The notes: generated by a model not told the origin, from the sequence alone. A stretch of DNA of 64,000 nucleotides from Medicago truncatula (GCF_003473485.1 NC_053046.1:12596001-12660000), one strand, 5' to 3'; positions 24,481-36,539 are shown, counted from the stretch's first letter. Numbers and translations are program-made.

Positions 24481-24632
24481 TTGACTGAGAACTGAAGAAG
24501 CCCGACCTCATAAAATCATCAGAGTCGAACTCTTTCCTCAACGTGCGTACATATTCATTCATAAGTCTTTTGGACTTGCAAATTCCAACCAGAGGAAAAC
24601 GAAATTTAATACCTGACGCCTTTAGAAACAAG

Positions 24633-27600
24633 CTACCTCTTCTTTTGGACTTTCATAACTCGTCGGGAGCTATCAGGAGTACGACTATCAAACTTGCGTT
24701 TTGACCCTGCTTGTTTCGGTGTATCACCTTCCTTCTGCATGTTTGCTTTAGCCTTTCTGGCAGCTACTGTGGGTCTTTTCTTTGTGCGCTCTTTTGGTTT
24801 TTCTCCACTGTGACTTTTCTTGGGGACATCAGATTTGGTAGCTCGCAGACCCTGATAAGAAGCAGTGGTTTTTCTGTTTGACCCGTTTTTACTGCTTGAA
24901 GGAGACTTTGAAGCCCCTGAAAACTTCTTTACAGGGGTACTACGACCTTGTGTTGCTTGAGAGTATGGTTTTTTAGATGGGGTAGCATCTGGTTTGCCAT
25001 GACTGGGTCGTGCCGCTGGAGAGTAGGGCCTTTTAGATGGGGTAGCACTAGGATCTGCTTTTGCAATACTGACTCTCAATTCTCGATCTCGGAGCATTAA
25101 GGACCGTTTCCTAACAACGGAAAGGGCAGCATCCTGCAACCACAAGCAACTAATTAATATCTATAGACAGAGTTCCGGGTGATGGGACCTGAAAAAAAGT
25201 ATGAACAAATTTCATGCCACTTTAGAATGCAGTAATGTTTTCTTTAACAACACAAAGCAATGTCTCGAATTAGATATCAACCACCACTTTGAACATCAAT
25301 ACTATCGTTTTATCTTTTGTTGGTAATTTCTTGAGTACTCTAGTGTGTAAACCAAAGCAATCAAGCACAAATAATTCCATAAAACAAAGAAAAGCTAAAA
25401 CATCTAACCCAGGTAGAAGCTAAAAGAGACATCTAACCCAGGTAGAAGCTAAAAGAGACAGGAAAAAAGATACCAGCATTAAATGTTCAAGCTTCAAACA
25501 GTTTCCACAAATAACATTTAGGCCCTGTTTACTTTGTGAAAACATTTTCTGATTCGTTTCGTAAATTTTGAGTCAATCTTACTTGCTAACAAAGAGATAA
25601 TAGACTCTTGAAATGAACAATAGTGTACATTTTTTTAATACAATGAAAATGAAAAAGAATTGTTTTCATTATTTCCATAAATGCATCATCCATAGCTAGC
25701 ATTTCATCTTCTCTCCATCACAATGGTTCACTTCAAGAGTCTCACATCTAATTATTAGCAAGTTAAAATGAACAGATATTTTAGGAACAGAAAATGGAAA
25801 ATGTTTTTCACACTTTGGAGGCCAGCAATCTTGACCACAGATATCTAACTTCAAGCATATCATTGTTACTTCAAATATCCGTCCATAACTGTTTGTATTC
25901 TCATTGAACGAAGGTAACTTCTGAAAATGGCAAGTCCCTAGCTACACTAAAAGATGTATTATTACAATATAAGCAGCCGCCAATCAAAATAGAAGTCAAC
26001 AAAAGAACAAAACCACGGCACAAGAAACTGCCATTTCATTTTTTATGTCCCCGGTTTTATCATAAAAAGATGGTTTCTTCATGATAAAATGAGGACTTGA
26101 GTCTGTAGATCACAAAAAGTCCCATGTTTCCACCTGGAAAGGAATTCTGTATAATCAGATTTTCAATTCAGGACTCAAAGTGCAACATGCAGCCTAACTC
26201 TCAACTACTACGACATGTCAGTGTCCAGTACTACGATTATCAACTAACTACTTATATTCCCGTTGAAAGAAGATAACTTCTGAAAATAACATGTATCTAG
26301 TTACACAGAAAGACGTAATATAATATAAAATGTACTTTAAGTCAACAGAACCACGGCACAAGTAACTGAGCATTTCAATCCTTACGTTCCAAATTATGTT
26401 GAAAAATGTATATGCTTTTAAGAAATAGATAAGATAACATGAAATTCTAAAAGCAATAAGACAAAAAAGATGGTTTCTCAGAGACAAAATAAGATTTCAG
26501 GCGCTACGAAAATGTCCGAGTGGCATTATTCATCAATCGAAAGCTCAAGTTATCTCCTAGTCTGCATCCCGTGACATTTTCCTCCGGTGGAATCATATCC
26601 ATTCCTTCTTTTTTACCAACTGCAGTTTTATTTATTAAAAAAAATAATGAAGGGTGGACCATAGCCACACGGTTCGCAATTCGCTTCGGTACGCGGTTCG
26701 TAACATTTAAAGAATTTGGTACGTAGGGGGTATACATAGTTGGTACGTCATGGATTCGTGGTGGTTTTAATTAAATTAGAATGGACGTAAACCGTGACAA
26801 TGAAACACATATTGGTTTATCAAATATATAAACTTGCAGTACTTTTAAGTCCCACATCGGACATTCTAGTCACTTTGAAGGAAAGAGGTAGTTATAAATA
26901 TAGAACCTTGCTACCTTCTATACTTGAGCAATCCAAAGCCACGTATGGCTTGGTCAATTGGTGGGGCCAGTAGGCTTTTACTTTCATTGGCATGGTCAGA
27001 TGGTGGGGGCCACTAGGCTGTCTCACTTACCAATACCAATGATGTAAATTAGGTCAATTTTTTTTTTTAAATTCGTGGTTATTTGTGATGGTACAGTCGG
27101 TACCCCACATGTGACGTATTCATATGCGAATTTACGTGAACCGGTTTGCCACAGTGTACACGAATTATGTGACTATGGGGTGGACTCCCTCCAGTGAATA
27201 GTCGCACGAGATAGGATCCTTTCCCTTGACTTTACTTTTACAATACATATTAGTCTCTAACTACTTATATTCTCATCGAATAAAGGTATCTTCTAAAAAT
27301 GACATGAGAAAGGCATAAAGGGCAGCCCGGTGCACCAAAGCTCCTGCATACGCAGGGTCCAGGAAGGGGTCCCACCATTTTGGTGTATTGTACGCAACTT
27401 TAGCCTGTTTATTTACGCAAGAGGCTGTTTCCAGGAGAGAAAGGCATATTACAATATAAAAAATAACCCATCCAAACAAAAGTAAGTTAACAGAACCACA
27501 TCACGTACAACAGTCCACTCCAATCATTGCGTTCCAGAATGCATCACAAAAAAGCATGTGTTTTTAAGTAATAATAGCATGTAATTCTTAAAGATTAACA

Positions 27601-29824
27601 GACAAAAAAGATGATTTCTTCATTAAAAATTGAAGTATTCATGGGCTAGTCAAACAAAAACAGCCCAATGTTTTAGCAGCTAAAGAGAAGCTGGTGATAA
27701 CATCAATTATGACATATTTGAGCTAAAAAATATAGAAGCACAGAGAATAAATTTATTTTATCAAAATGTATAGCAAATAAGGCACCAAAACAGCATACCC
27801 TTGTTTTAAATAGCGCATAGGCAATTCCCTTTCCAACATTAAGATGAGGATCTCGAACAACTCTAATAGCTTCTATACTTGATTCTAGACTTGGTATACC
27901 ACAAAATAGCTGATAAAGTTCTTCATCCTGCACAAAAAGATCACATGTTCGATTCATTGGACAATATAGGGGCAACAATGGAAGATGAAATTACGTGAAC
28001 TTAAATAGAAAACGACGGATTGGAAACATACCTTCACATCAAATGGGAGATTGCCCACAAAAACGGTTCTCTTATTATCGTAAAGGGGAGCACTATCCCC
28101 TTTAAGTTTTTTGCGGGGTGGGCATGCCCTATCAACACGAATGTGATTTCCATCAACCTACAGCCAGATAATCAAACAATAATATTAGAAGATTTCAGCC
28201 ACAGCTGTTCAACATAAATACATGGAAATACTTATACTTGATCAAACCACACTTAGAGGAACAAGTGCATACCACAGTCATGTTGTGGGACAATGAAGCC
28301 TGAGCAGATTCCTCAGTTTTGAAAACGATGTAAGCATTGACGCTGTAAACACAAGATTTCTCAATTAGCAATGTATGAAAAGGTTTCCTTTACATAGAAA
28401 TGCTTGTATTCATATCAGATGGAAACTCTATCCAAGTCACCGAAGAGCAAGACCAATAGAAAAAACAGAATCCAAATCGTAGTCTAAAAATATATAAAAT
28501 ACATTCAACATCGATAGCAACAACAACCAAGCTTTATCCCACTAATTGGGGTCGGCTACATGTATAAAATGACACCATAATGGTCTATCATATACCATAT
28601 TTCTATTCAACTCATTAATCTCTAGATCTTTCTTAATAGTTTATCTTGTAGTTTTTCTAGGTCTTCCTCTGCCTCTAGTGATAGGACTACCCTCCATCTG
28701 ATCTACTCTCCTTACTACTTCTATCTACATGCCCCCAAACCACATAAGTCTAGTTTCCACCATCTTTTCTACTACAGGTGCTACCCAACTCTCTAATGTT
28801 GTCATTTTACATGAAAGTAGATTTTACATCTCTACCTACAAAATCGTCAAATCAAAACAGAACTGTTTAACCAAGCCTAATGCAATCATTTCCTTCTATT
28901 CAATATATATACACAAACTAACAGCATTATGATTCTATATTAAAATTTAATAACAATATTCTTGACTAGCTGCAACTAGGTCATTGATTAACCCTTACCT
29001 TTCAGCCGTTTCACTGATCTTCTTCGCAAGGATTGCTCCCTTTCTAGGTTTCTTAGTCTGATTCATCAAAACAATAAACACACATGATGTTAGCATCACC
29101 CCACAAAAACAATAACATTGAAACCTAAACAGTAAACAAAACAAATACCTACATCTTGTAATGGAACGGAACGAATCCTAACAGATTCAACTTCACCAAA
29201 AACCTTAAACTCCTTCAACAAAGTCTTCTTCTTCACCTTAACAGGTAAATTCCCAACAAAAATAGTCCTCAAAAGCTTATCTTCATCATCAAAACCTTCT
29301 TTTGTAACCATCATATCCGCGGGATTATCACGCACTTTTCTCTTATTCCCAACTTTCTCCACACTTTCATCTTTATCTCCTCCTTCAACAATCCCATACT
29401 TCTTCTCCTCCCACTCTTTCTCAACCTCATCCCTCTTTCTCTTCTTCTTCTTCTTATCCCCAACCCCTTCTCCATCCAAATTAACCTCTTTTTCTTTCTC
29501 TTCCTCTTCGCCGGAACCACTTTTCTTCTTTTTCTTCTTCTCCTTCTTCTCTGAAACTTCAATTATTGGATTTGAATCGATCACAGGACTTTTCTCTTTG
29601 TTCTTCTTCCTCTTCTTTTCATCAACGACACCGTTTTCAGGGCTGAGAGTTTGATTAGGCTTTCTCTTATAGGGGTTGTCATCGGAAAATAGAGAAACGG
29701 TGTCAGCGGCGGCGGTGGTTTGTTCCGGCGCGTTAGCGAAGAGCGTGTTGAAAATGCTGGAGGGGGCTGAAACGGTGTCGTTTTGAGGGGTTTGTTGAGG
29801 TTCATTCTGTTTCTTTTTAGCCAT
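24633..29824 (-). CDS. Two-RRM nucleolar RNA-binding protein, RBM34/Nop12-like
   Basis: Six exons on the reverse strand: 29824-29153, 29057-28999, 28342-28273, 28157-28032, 27927-27799 and 25133-24633. Phases agree throughout, giving 518 residues. Residues 1-185 are an acidic/lysine-rich tail with KKKKK-type tracts, typical of nucleolar targeting. RRM1 (from about 186) has RNP2 'TIFVGNLP', the family-specific loop 'DTKKPRKGAILAKKI' and RNP1-like 'NAYIVF'. RRM2 (about 297-375) has RNP2 'TVFVGNLP' and RNP1 'GKGIAYALF'. It ends with the conserved 'LRDRELRVS'. A basic Ser/Pro/Lys tail follows, with a doubled 'ATPSK.PYS' motif. Yeast Nop12 and its relatives act in large-subunit rRNA processing; the plant role is inferred. 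Exon 1 must end at 29153, because the next GT donor would introduce a stop. Confidence 0.93.
26849..26900 (+). promoter_or_regulatory. snRNA-type promoter (USE + TATA) antisense to the RBM34-like gene
   Basis: GTCCCACATCG (26849-26859) is an exact plant USE, and TATAAATA (26893-26900) begins 34 bases after it ends. This is the same Pol II-type spacing as in the U1 gene at 11716-11766. Transcription would start near 26920 on the + strand, opposite to the host gene. Confidence 0.7.
26920..27070 (+). ncRNA. Candidate unclassified snRNA-like transcript
   Basis: The sequence about 30 bases downstream of the USE/TATA pair is not U1, U2, U4, U5, U6, U11 or U12 as far as I can recognise. It starts 'atacttgagcaatcc', then forms a hairpin 'ccaaagcca'/'tggcttgg' around CGTA. 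It contains two imperfect repeats ('ggtcaattggtggggccagtaggct' class; second copy 'ggtcagatggtgggggccactaggct' class) and 'cattgg'/'ccaatg' arms that could pair. It ends near an Sm-like 'aatttttttttt' at 27058-27068. No long open frame is present. The ends are guesses; whether it is transcribed is unknown. Confidence 0.45.
28516..28830 (-). mobile_element. RTE-type LINE 3' fragment in an RBM34 intron
   Basis: The reverse strand encodes, with stops, 'VAPVVEKMVETRLMWFG', 'VDQMEGSPITRGRGRPRK' and 'DLEINELNRNMVYDRPLW', ending 'FIHVADPN' and a stop. These are the C-terminal reverse-transcriptase motifs of plant RTE non-LTR elements, followed by the typical 'cccaattagtgggataaagc' 3' end. It is heavily 5'-truncated, sits in the intron between exons 2 and 3, and has the same orientation as the gene. 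Confidence 0.85.
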
Positions 29825-29869
29825 TGATGAGTTTGAATGAAGGAATTGGGATTTTTGTTTTGGGGGCAG

Positions 29870-29878
29870 AAACCCTAA
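29870..29878. promoter_or_regulatory. telo-box (AAACCCTAA) before the RBM34-like gene
   Basis: AAACCCTAA on the + strand lies 46 bases upstream of the reverse-strand ATG. Telo-boxes are common in plant promoters of ribosomal-protein and ribosome-biogenesis genes, which fits a nucleolar RRM protein. Function here is inferred. Confidence 0.5.
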
Positions 29879-29879
29879 A

Positions 29880-31394
29880 ATCGTTTGCGTGTGAAGGGAG
29901 GAGGGAAGAGAAGAGAAGAGGGTGGCGTTATTACCAGCTTGGATACTTCAAATTTTATTTCCACGCAAGTGAAAAATATATCATTTTTTTTACCCTAAGT
30001 TTATTTTAGACGAATTTTTTTAACCCTCAAGTAATAAAACTATGTTAATCGGATGTTCCGTCGTGATGTAAATAAAATCTCGTCAAAAAAATAAATGATT
30101 TCGTATATATATTTTTGGGTTTTTATATAACATTTTTTATAAAATAATTCAAGTAGCTTAAATCATATAAATTATAAATATATCTTTTTTTTTTTACCGA
30201 ATATTGTAAATTCAATCAATTAATTTATACAATGTTAGTTATCAACTAATTTATCAACTATATCGTATTTTTTATCAAACAAAGCCTATGTATCCATCCA
30301 TGTATCAGTATTTTTCTCCTTCAAAAAAAAAATGTATCAGTATTTTTCTATTATATTTCGTTGTATTTATATTTTATGTGATTTTAAAATTTAAATTTTA
30401 AAAAATATTAGATTGTTATGAAAAATTTGTAATGAAAAAATATTTAACTAAAAGATGGTTAATTATTATATTTATATAATTAAAATATATATTTGTTTGT
30501 ATGAGTTTAGCGCAGTTGGTACTTGATAGGATATTGTCATAATATATATATATGCAGGTGAATTTATAGCTACTTCACCGGAAAAAAAATATTAAGATAT
30601 GTTTAAATTTAAATTTGAAAAGGAATTAGGTTGCTAAAGGTAATTTTGTCCAAAAAAATAATTAATTGAATAAAGTTGTCATTATATAATAGTATAGATT
30701 AGTTAAAATTAACGGGGAAATTATTTAGTTCTTCTCACCTTTCGATCTAACATAATTTAATTTTATGTTAATCATCTCACCATTAAAACTGTGCCAAAAA
30801 GAAAATCTCACCATTATTAAAACTAATTTGACTTATGTATTTTTTTATTTTTATGTTGTAGAATCTAATTTCTTCAAAAATGTTGTAGAATCTAATATAA
30901 TTTCTTTGTCAAGCAGTCCAGTAACTATAATTTTACATTTTAAAGTGAATAAGTGGAAAATAATAGATTCCTTTTCTCACAACCCGACTTAAAAATTATG
31001 TTGTCATACCTGATCCATCAATCCAATAAATAGTTTGATAGAGACTTAAATCCCCCTTTTTAACCGTTAAAGAGGATTTGAAACTTGAAACTCGTTGGTC
31101 TGGTACGAATAAAATGTTCTTCATCACGTAAACACTTCACAATGCCCACTTTATTATTATAAAATGATGCATCAACATTACACTACTATGTACTTACTCA
31201 AGTTATAAATAAAATTAGTATGGAGGGATTATACAACAAAAATAATATCACTTTTCATTATCGAGTTTAACGTAGATACTGTACACTTTTGGTCTAGAAT
31301 AATTTCACAACGAAAGCTCATCATATGAGGTAAGACTATATTGTAATCATATTTAAAATTAATAACTACAAATTCCTGAATCAAGTAAGACTAT
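29880..31394. other. AT-rich intergenic region with a SINE-like head
   Basis: Mostly AT-rich. Around 30503-30590 a tRNA-like 'tttagcgcagttggta' A-box and the following spacer resemble the SINE family found at 56640, 58262 and 62665. No gene was found; the frame at 30765-30992 has no motif. Confidence 0.4.
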
Positions 31395-31402
31395 ATCGTA
31401 CT

Positions 31403-32049
31403 TAGGAATGAGAATAGGTTAAGTCGGTCTACAGAGGTCTACGGTCTAGTCTACGAGAGATCAGATCAGGCCAGACTTTTTTCTTAAATAGAGAAGGCCT
31501 AAGCTTTTTTTTTAAGCATATTTAGCTTAAAAGGCCAGGCCGGAGGCCCTTCAAAAAGCCTCTGGAGCCTATTAAGCCGGCCTATTTAAGTAATTTAAAT
31601 AATATTATTTATTATTATATTATATTTTATACTTTGAATTAAAATATAAATTTGTAAACTTTTTCACTAATTTAAGCTTTATTAGTATACATTAATTTTT
31701 TTGCATATATAAATGTATTATTCTTTCAAAAAAAAATGTATTATTATAAACTAGAATAAAAATATGATACAATATATAGTCGAACTCCCTAAAACTTCGT
31801 GTTGATTATCAAAAGAGAGTTTAATCTAATTGAACTATTAGTTCGCTAGTCCATTTAAACTTAGATCACATTGCTTATTTAAAGATGTTCATAAGATATA
31901 GGCTTTTAGACAGGCTAGTAGACTGTATCAGACTTTCAGAAGGTCATGCTCAGACTTAAAAAGTAGGCCTATGACAGACCGCATGCCAGACTTAAAGGCC
32001 AGACTCAGGCCTTGCAAAGCCTAGCCAGCCTAACCTATTCCCATCCCTA
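31403..32049. mobile_element. hAT-type MITE with perfect 8-bp target duplication
   Basis: The element starts 'taggaatgagaataggttaa' and ends 'taacctattcccatcccta', imperfect terminal inverted repeats. It is flanked by 'atcgtact' at 31395-31402 and 32050-32057, an exact 8-bp target duplication as made by hAT transposases. GC-rich arms with 'aggcc' blocks surround an AT-rich core. There is no transposase frame, so it is non-autonomous. Confidence 0.9.
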
Positions 32050-32057
32050 ATCGTACT

Positions 32058-34600
32058 CATGTTTTAAAGTTAGCTACAAATTACTAAACTTCCATTTGAC
32101 ATTAGATGACACCAATTACCAAAAAGAATAAGTTTTTTACATCCACACTATCCCTCCCATTCTAAATATTCACACTATCCCTCCCATTCTAGACCTTGAG
32201 TGAGTCTATAACATTTAGATTATGAAGTTTAAGGTCAACTGCAATGGAGGTTTTTAACAACTTCATCAACCACGATATATTATAGATCAGGAGGTTTACT
32301 TGGTGTCAAACTAACATATAAGCTATGAGTAGAATTAACTGATTTCTTCTATCTAAAGATTGGTTTCAATGGTGGTCAGATTGTTCTCAATGATGCTTGG
32401 ATAGAACTTTATCCGATAATAGTCCAATTTTGTTGTTTAATAAAATATCAAACAGCGGTCCAAATCCTTTCATGATTGTAGAGTGTTGGAAAAGATGTAA
32501 AAGGCTTTCATGACTTTTTTTGCGAAAGATCGAAGAATATGAGTTTTCTAAGGTTGAGGTGGAGATTGATACCCGAAAAAGAGAGTTTTGATCATCTCTA
32601 TTTAGTATCTCTTAATTTTTTATTTATTTGAAGAGATAAAGATACAATGAAGTTTGAACAAAATAATATAAATAATTAATAGTGGTTGGACTCACTTAGT
32701 GGTAGGATCTCCATTCAGTGGTAGAATCTACAGTCTACTTTTTGTACTTATGTCTTACTAAATGACATTCTTCGAGAATCCTTACTCTAAAAAAGCTTGT
32801 TACCTAGTTACCCAGAAAAAGAAATATGAGAATCTTGGTATGAAGTATGTCTTTTAAGCAATGAGTCGTACTAAATTTTTAGAAAGATCAACTCATGCTA
32901 AAAAATAGTACACCTATAAAATATATCAAGCTAGGGTCTCGAATTTTTTGAGCAAGCTAAACTTATTTAGCCAAAGTCTAACTTAATCTAGTCAATTCTC
33001 AATTCTAGTAATAATGAAATCAAGTGATCCGGTGACCCAGAAATAACTTTGACCTTAAATCATATTCAGATCTAATAACTTAGATTGCACCAAGATTTTG
33101 TTTTTGAGAGAATAGAATGCACCGAGATAAAATGGTGATAAAAATACATTAACATGATATATAATAATGCAAAGTAAAATAGGATTTCGACTCTGTTCAT
33201 TTTCCAGCTGCATGGGATCCACATACATGTGGTGTTTTCTTTTAATTTTATACTACCCGCTTAATTATTATCAATTCACACCACTATATGTGTGTGTGTC
33301 TATCCGTTGAATTGGGTAAAGGACACTTCCTTTCGCCACATGAAAGATGGAATAACCATATAGTTATTTGTTTTGTGGCACTTTGTTTTTGTCTGTAATG
33401 ATATAGAAGGAGTGTTTAAATTCTAATCCTAAAGGAAGATTTTTTTTCTAAATGAAGATATTTCCTGTCCAATAATAGTTGAGTACTTATGTTTTGTTCA
33501 AGTATCTTGAGATAGACTGACATTTTGTTCGTGAGAAAGTTCAAGAAGGCACCATCAGATTGCTATCAATTCAAGTAGTGAACAAGCAACTGATTTCTTC
33601 ATCAAGTCCCTTCATCCTAAGTATTTCCTTGTCATCTCAGCTAGGCATGGTAGACATATACCAAACTCCAGCTTATTATGGAAGGCTGTTAAAACATAAT
33701 GAAGATGTAGTTACTTGAGATCCAAGTAACTTACTATCAAACTAACTGAATTTGCCACACAAGCGATTGACGGTTATAGAGGTTGCTAAGATTCAGTTTC
33801 GAGGCTTAGATAGTACGCAGTAGTATGTAATTAGTTACACTGCATTCTAGTTACATGTAACTTACTCTTGCATCATTTGTTCATTTCATAAATGAAGTTA
33901 AAACATTTTCGGCAATTTTCTCTCAACTTAGATCTTCCATATATCATTTGTTCAAATCAAACTTGGAACTCACTAAGGTAAATTGATGAAAAAAAATTCA
34001 AAGTAAGATAAGATGTTTTTGTTCTTTCTCCTGCTGCAAGGGATCCACATCTGTATGGTTTTGTTTTAATTATATATATTTAAATTTCAACTACCCACTT
34101 AATTATCAAATCACACCACCATATATGTTTGTTTATCCATTGAATTGGATAAGGACACCCGCACAACCATAGTTATTTGCTCTGTCACTTTATTTTTGTC
34201 TGCAATAATAATAATAATGATAAAATAACTTCTAATCCTAGAAAAGGCAGATATTTTTCTAAAAGGAAAACACAATTCTAAATATCTGATCTTCAATAGT
34301 TGAGATTTGATGTTTCCTATTCAATTTTAGAAAAGGTAGAGGCTCTCCTGATTGATAATTGATAAGTATGTAGCTGTCTTAATCTATGAGGCAATAAGCT
34401 TGAAAAAGAAAGAAAATTTAAATCCAAAATTACTCTAAAACTTTGAATTGTAACTATTTTAAGGAGTTGTAATCAAACACGTTTAATACATTCACTATTC
34501 ATATCTAAAATCGTTGGAAAAGAGAGTTTAAATTACAACCTTTTAGATACTCGTATGTATTCAAGAGTAGTTAAATGTACATGTACACAGTTACATTACA
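32058..34600. other. Intergenic region with an internal duplication
   Basis: Segments at about 33195-33500 and 34020-34300 are related ('ggatccacat', then 'cacttaattat', 'cacaccac', 'ttgaattgg.taaggacac' in the same order), an old tandem duplication about 820 bases apart. No gene or RNA was recognised. Confidence 0.5.
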
Positions 34601-34770
34601 TGTGTTAAAAAAAGAAGAAGTTACATTGCATGTTACTGCCGAAACAAAACAAGTAGGAAAAACAATACACAAAGGTTTGTTTCAGTCTCTCTCTTCAATT
34701 ATAGGGTAGGGCGTTACTTGTAGTTTCTAGTTAGACGCATTTAACAAAAGAGCAGAGACCATTTATTGTT

Positions 34771-34896
34771 GTCGCATAACCTTTCACATTCGTCGCAATT
34801 AGATCTGTATGTACTTAACCGGGTTCATAGTGTCGGACGTGAAAGGCTATGCGACATATAATAACATACAAGTAACATTATGATCCCGGTTAAGTA
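34771..34896. repeat. Two interleaved inverted repeats (A B A' B')
   Basis: Block A is 34771-34792 (begins 'gtcgcataacctttcac') and its complement A' is 34834-34855. Block B is 34812-34832 (begins 'tacttaaccggg') and its complement B' is 34875-34896. Each pair matches over about 22 bases with two to four mismatches. The order A-B-A'-B' cannot form a simple nested hairpin; in RNA it would be a pseudoknot topology. It lies 140 bases or more past the stop of the TPR gene, on its 3' side. Confidence 0.75.
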
Positions 34897-35038
34897 AACA
34901 CGTGGATTAACAAAGAGTTTGACTAAATCATGTTAGAAGTCGTTGCAGTAACTTTTAACGAAAGTTACAGTTTAGAGCTTAACAAAATCATATTATTTCG
35001 TCAAACTCATTGGTCATCCAAGATACGGAAAGTTGCTA

Positions 35039-36396
35039 TTAAAAAGTAGTGATCAGCCCAACCGCTGATTCTTCTGCTTTCCCCATCATTCCACCCCCGT
35101 TAACCACCACCTCATCATCATCATCATCCTCCTCCTCCTCCGCTTCCCACATGAAGTGTGCATAGGATCCCAACACCGTGCTGCATATTTGAAAAGCAAA
35201 TAAAAATGATTAGAGGTTGATTTTAATACTATCAATGCAAAAAAATTGTACCGTCAATGCAAGTAATTTTACACAAATCACAACCAGTCATGTCAGTGTA
35301 AATAATTTTACACAAATCACAATTAGTGGATGCATTCATCATGAATGTTTATTATTAAGTGATGATTATGATTGACCGGAAAATATTTACACTCACACTA
35401 TTTTTTTTGGGTTACATTTACACTCACACTATATAAGTTAAGAGTTTAAATAGTATACACTGATAGTGTAAAATTATTTTGCACATACATCCACTAATGT
35501 AGCAACACATAAGTTTTAAAAAACATAAATTGGAGACAAATCTTTTGATACATGTGTAAATAATTTTATACAGTCAGTGGAAATCCAAGTTAAACTCATT
35601 AGTTAAATCCAAGTTATTATGATCATTAACTACTATTAATGGAACTATTATTAAAACATAAGATGAATGTATAATATTAATACCTATCATCAGGATCAAC
35701 ATGAATTGCTTGATCAAAGTAAGATTTAGCTCTTTCTTCATCTCTACTCATTTCCCATATCAACTTTCCGTAAAGCGAAAGCAATTCCGCATCTTCAGGA
35801 TTCGCTAGAATCGCTCTTCCGTAGTATTCCTCTGCTCTCACCATATTCTTCTCTACCTGCACAAATCAAAATTCAAATCACTCACTTCTTTCTTTTTTCT
35901 TTCTATTTTTGGAAGATAATTGAGTCAATTGCGTAATAATTTGACTAACCTCGTGAAGATATTTGCCGTAATTTCTCAGCAAAAGCGCGTCGGCAGGATT
36001 TGACTTCAACATTTCCTCGTAATACGCGCCGATTTCCATCCTTCCTCCGCCGTTTCCGCCGGTGGTGACTGTTACATCACCGTGAGCGAATCCGCCTCCG
36101 CCGCCAAATCCGGTATCCTCAATTGGAAAAGATTGAGATCCGATTCGATTTAGATTCTGAGAAAAGCTGAAATTCTTGATTGGTGAGTTAATCATCAAGC
36201 TTTCTGACAAAGATCTGTTGATTCCGTCGGAATGTTTGTCGGTGGAGTGAAAATGCAGTGAGACTTTTGGTGATTGAACGCGGTAGTTGTTTTCGCCGGC
36301 GAAGGAAGCTTGGCGGGAGAGGGAGGTTCGAGTTGAACCGGAGTGGACCGGGTTAAGAACCGGGACGGAACCGGTTCGCATTAGAGAAGTTCTCAT
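35039..36396 (-). CDS. Small tetratricopeptide-repeat protein
   Basis: Three exons on the reverse strand, 36396-35950, 35856-35684 and 35180-35039, give 253 residues. The N-terminal 120 residues are Ser/Asn-rich with a Gly run ('GFGGGGGFAHG') and look disordered. TPR-like helices follow: 'YYEEMLKSNPADALLLRNYG', 'AEEYYGRAILANPEDAELLS' and 'AKSYFDQAIHVDPDD', then 'TVLGSYAHFMWEAEEEEEDD'. The acidic tail (E5D5-type run) is from a GGA/GAT repeat. The layout matches a family of plant TPR proteins such as Arabidopsis At1g80130, whose biochemical role is not established. TPRs bind partner proteins. A TATA-like 'cataaata' on the reverse strand lies about 75 bases upstream of the ATG. Confidence 0.9.
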
Positions 36397-36539
36397 AGTT
36401 TATTTTGTAGAAAGAGTGGTCAGTGCTTTTGAAGAGTTCAAGACTTCAAGTTCAACAAAGGAAGGACCCTTTTATTTATGCAAGTGCTGGAAAGAGTTTG
36501 AAATTTATAGAAGACATGTGGACCGTTAGATGCGCTGAA

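Larger units (their letters stand above)
25134..27798. repeat. Last RBM34 intron: three diverged tandem copies plus an insertion
   Basis: Three related blocks occur in the same order at about 25890-26130, 26240-26500 and 27256-27640. Each has a 'tattctcattgaa'-like start, 'cttctgaaaat', a 'ccacggcacaagaaactg'-like core and 'aaaaagatggtttct'. Between copies 2 and 3 lies unrelated DNA (about 26500-27245) carrying the snRNA-type unit. A fold-back element of about 300 bp (25521-25823, ends 'ggccctgtttactttgtg' and 'cacactttggaggcc') precedes copy 1. Confidence 0.65.

Noticed and set aside
26920-27070. Plant telomerase RNA
   Set aside because: Plant telomerase RNA also uses a USE/TATA promoter, but it uses Pol III-type spacing and must contain a template complementary to TTTAGGG. 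Neither is present here.
29311-29805. Arg/Lys-rich frames
   Set aside because: They are frame-shifted shadows of the lysine-rich first exon of the RBM34-like gene.
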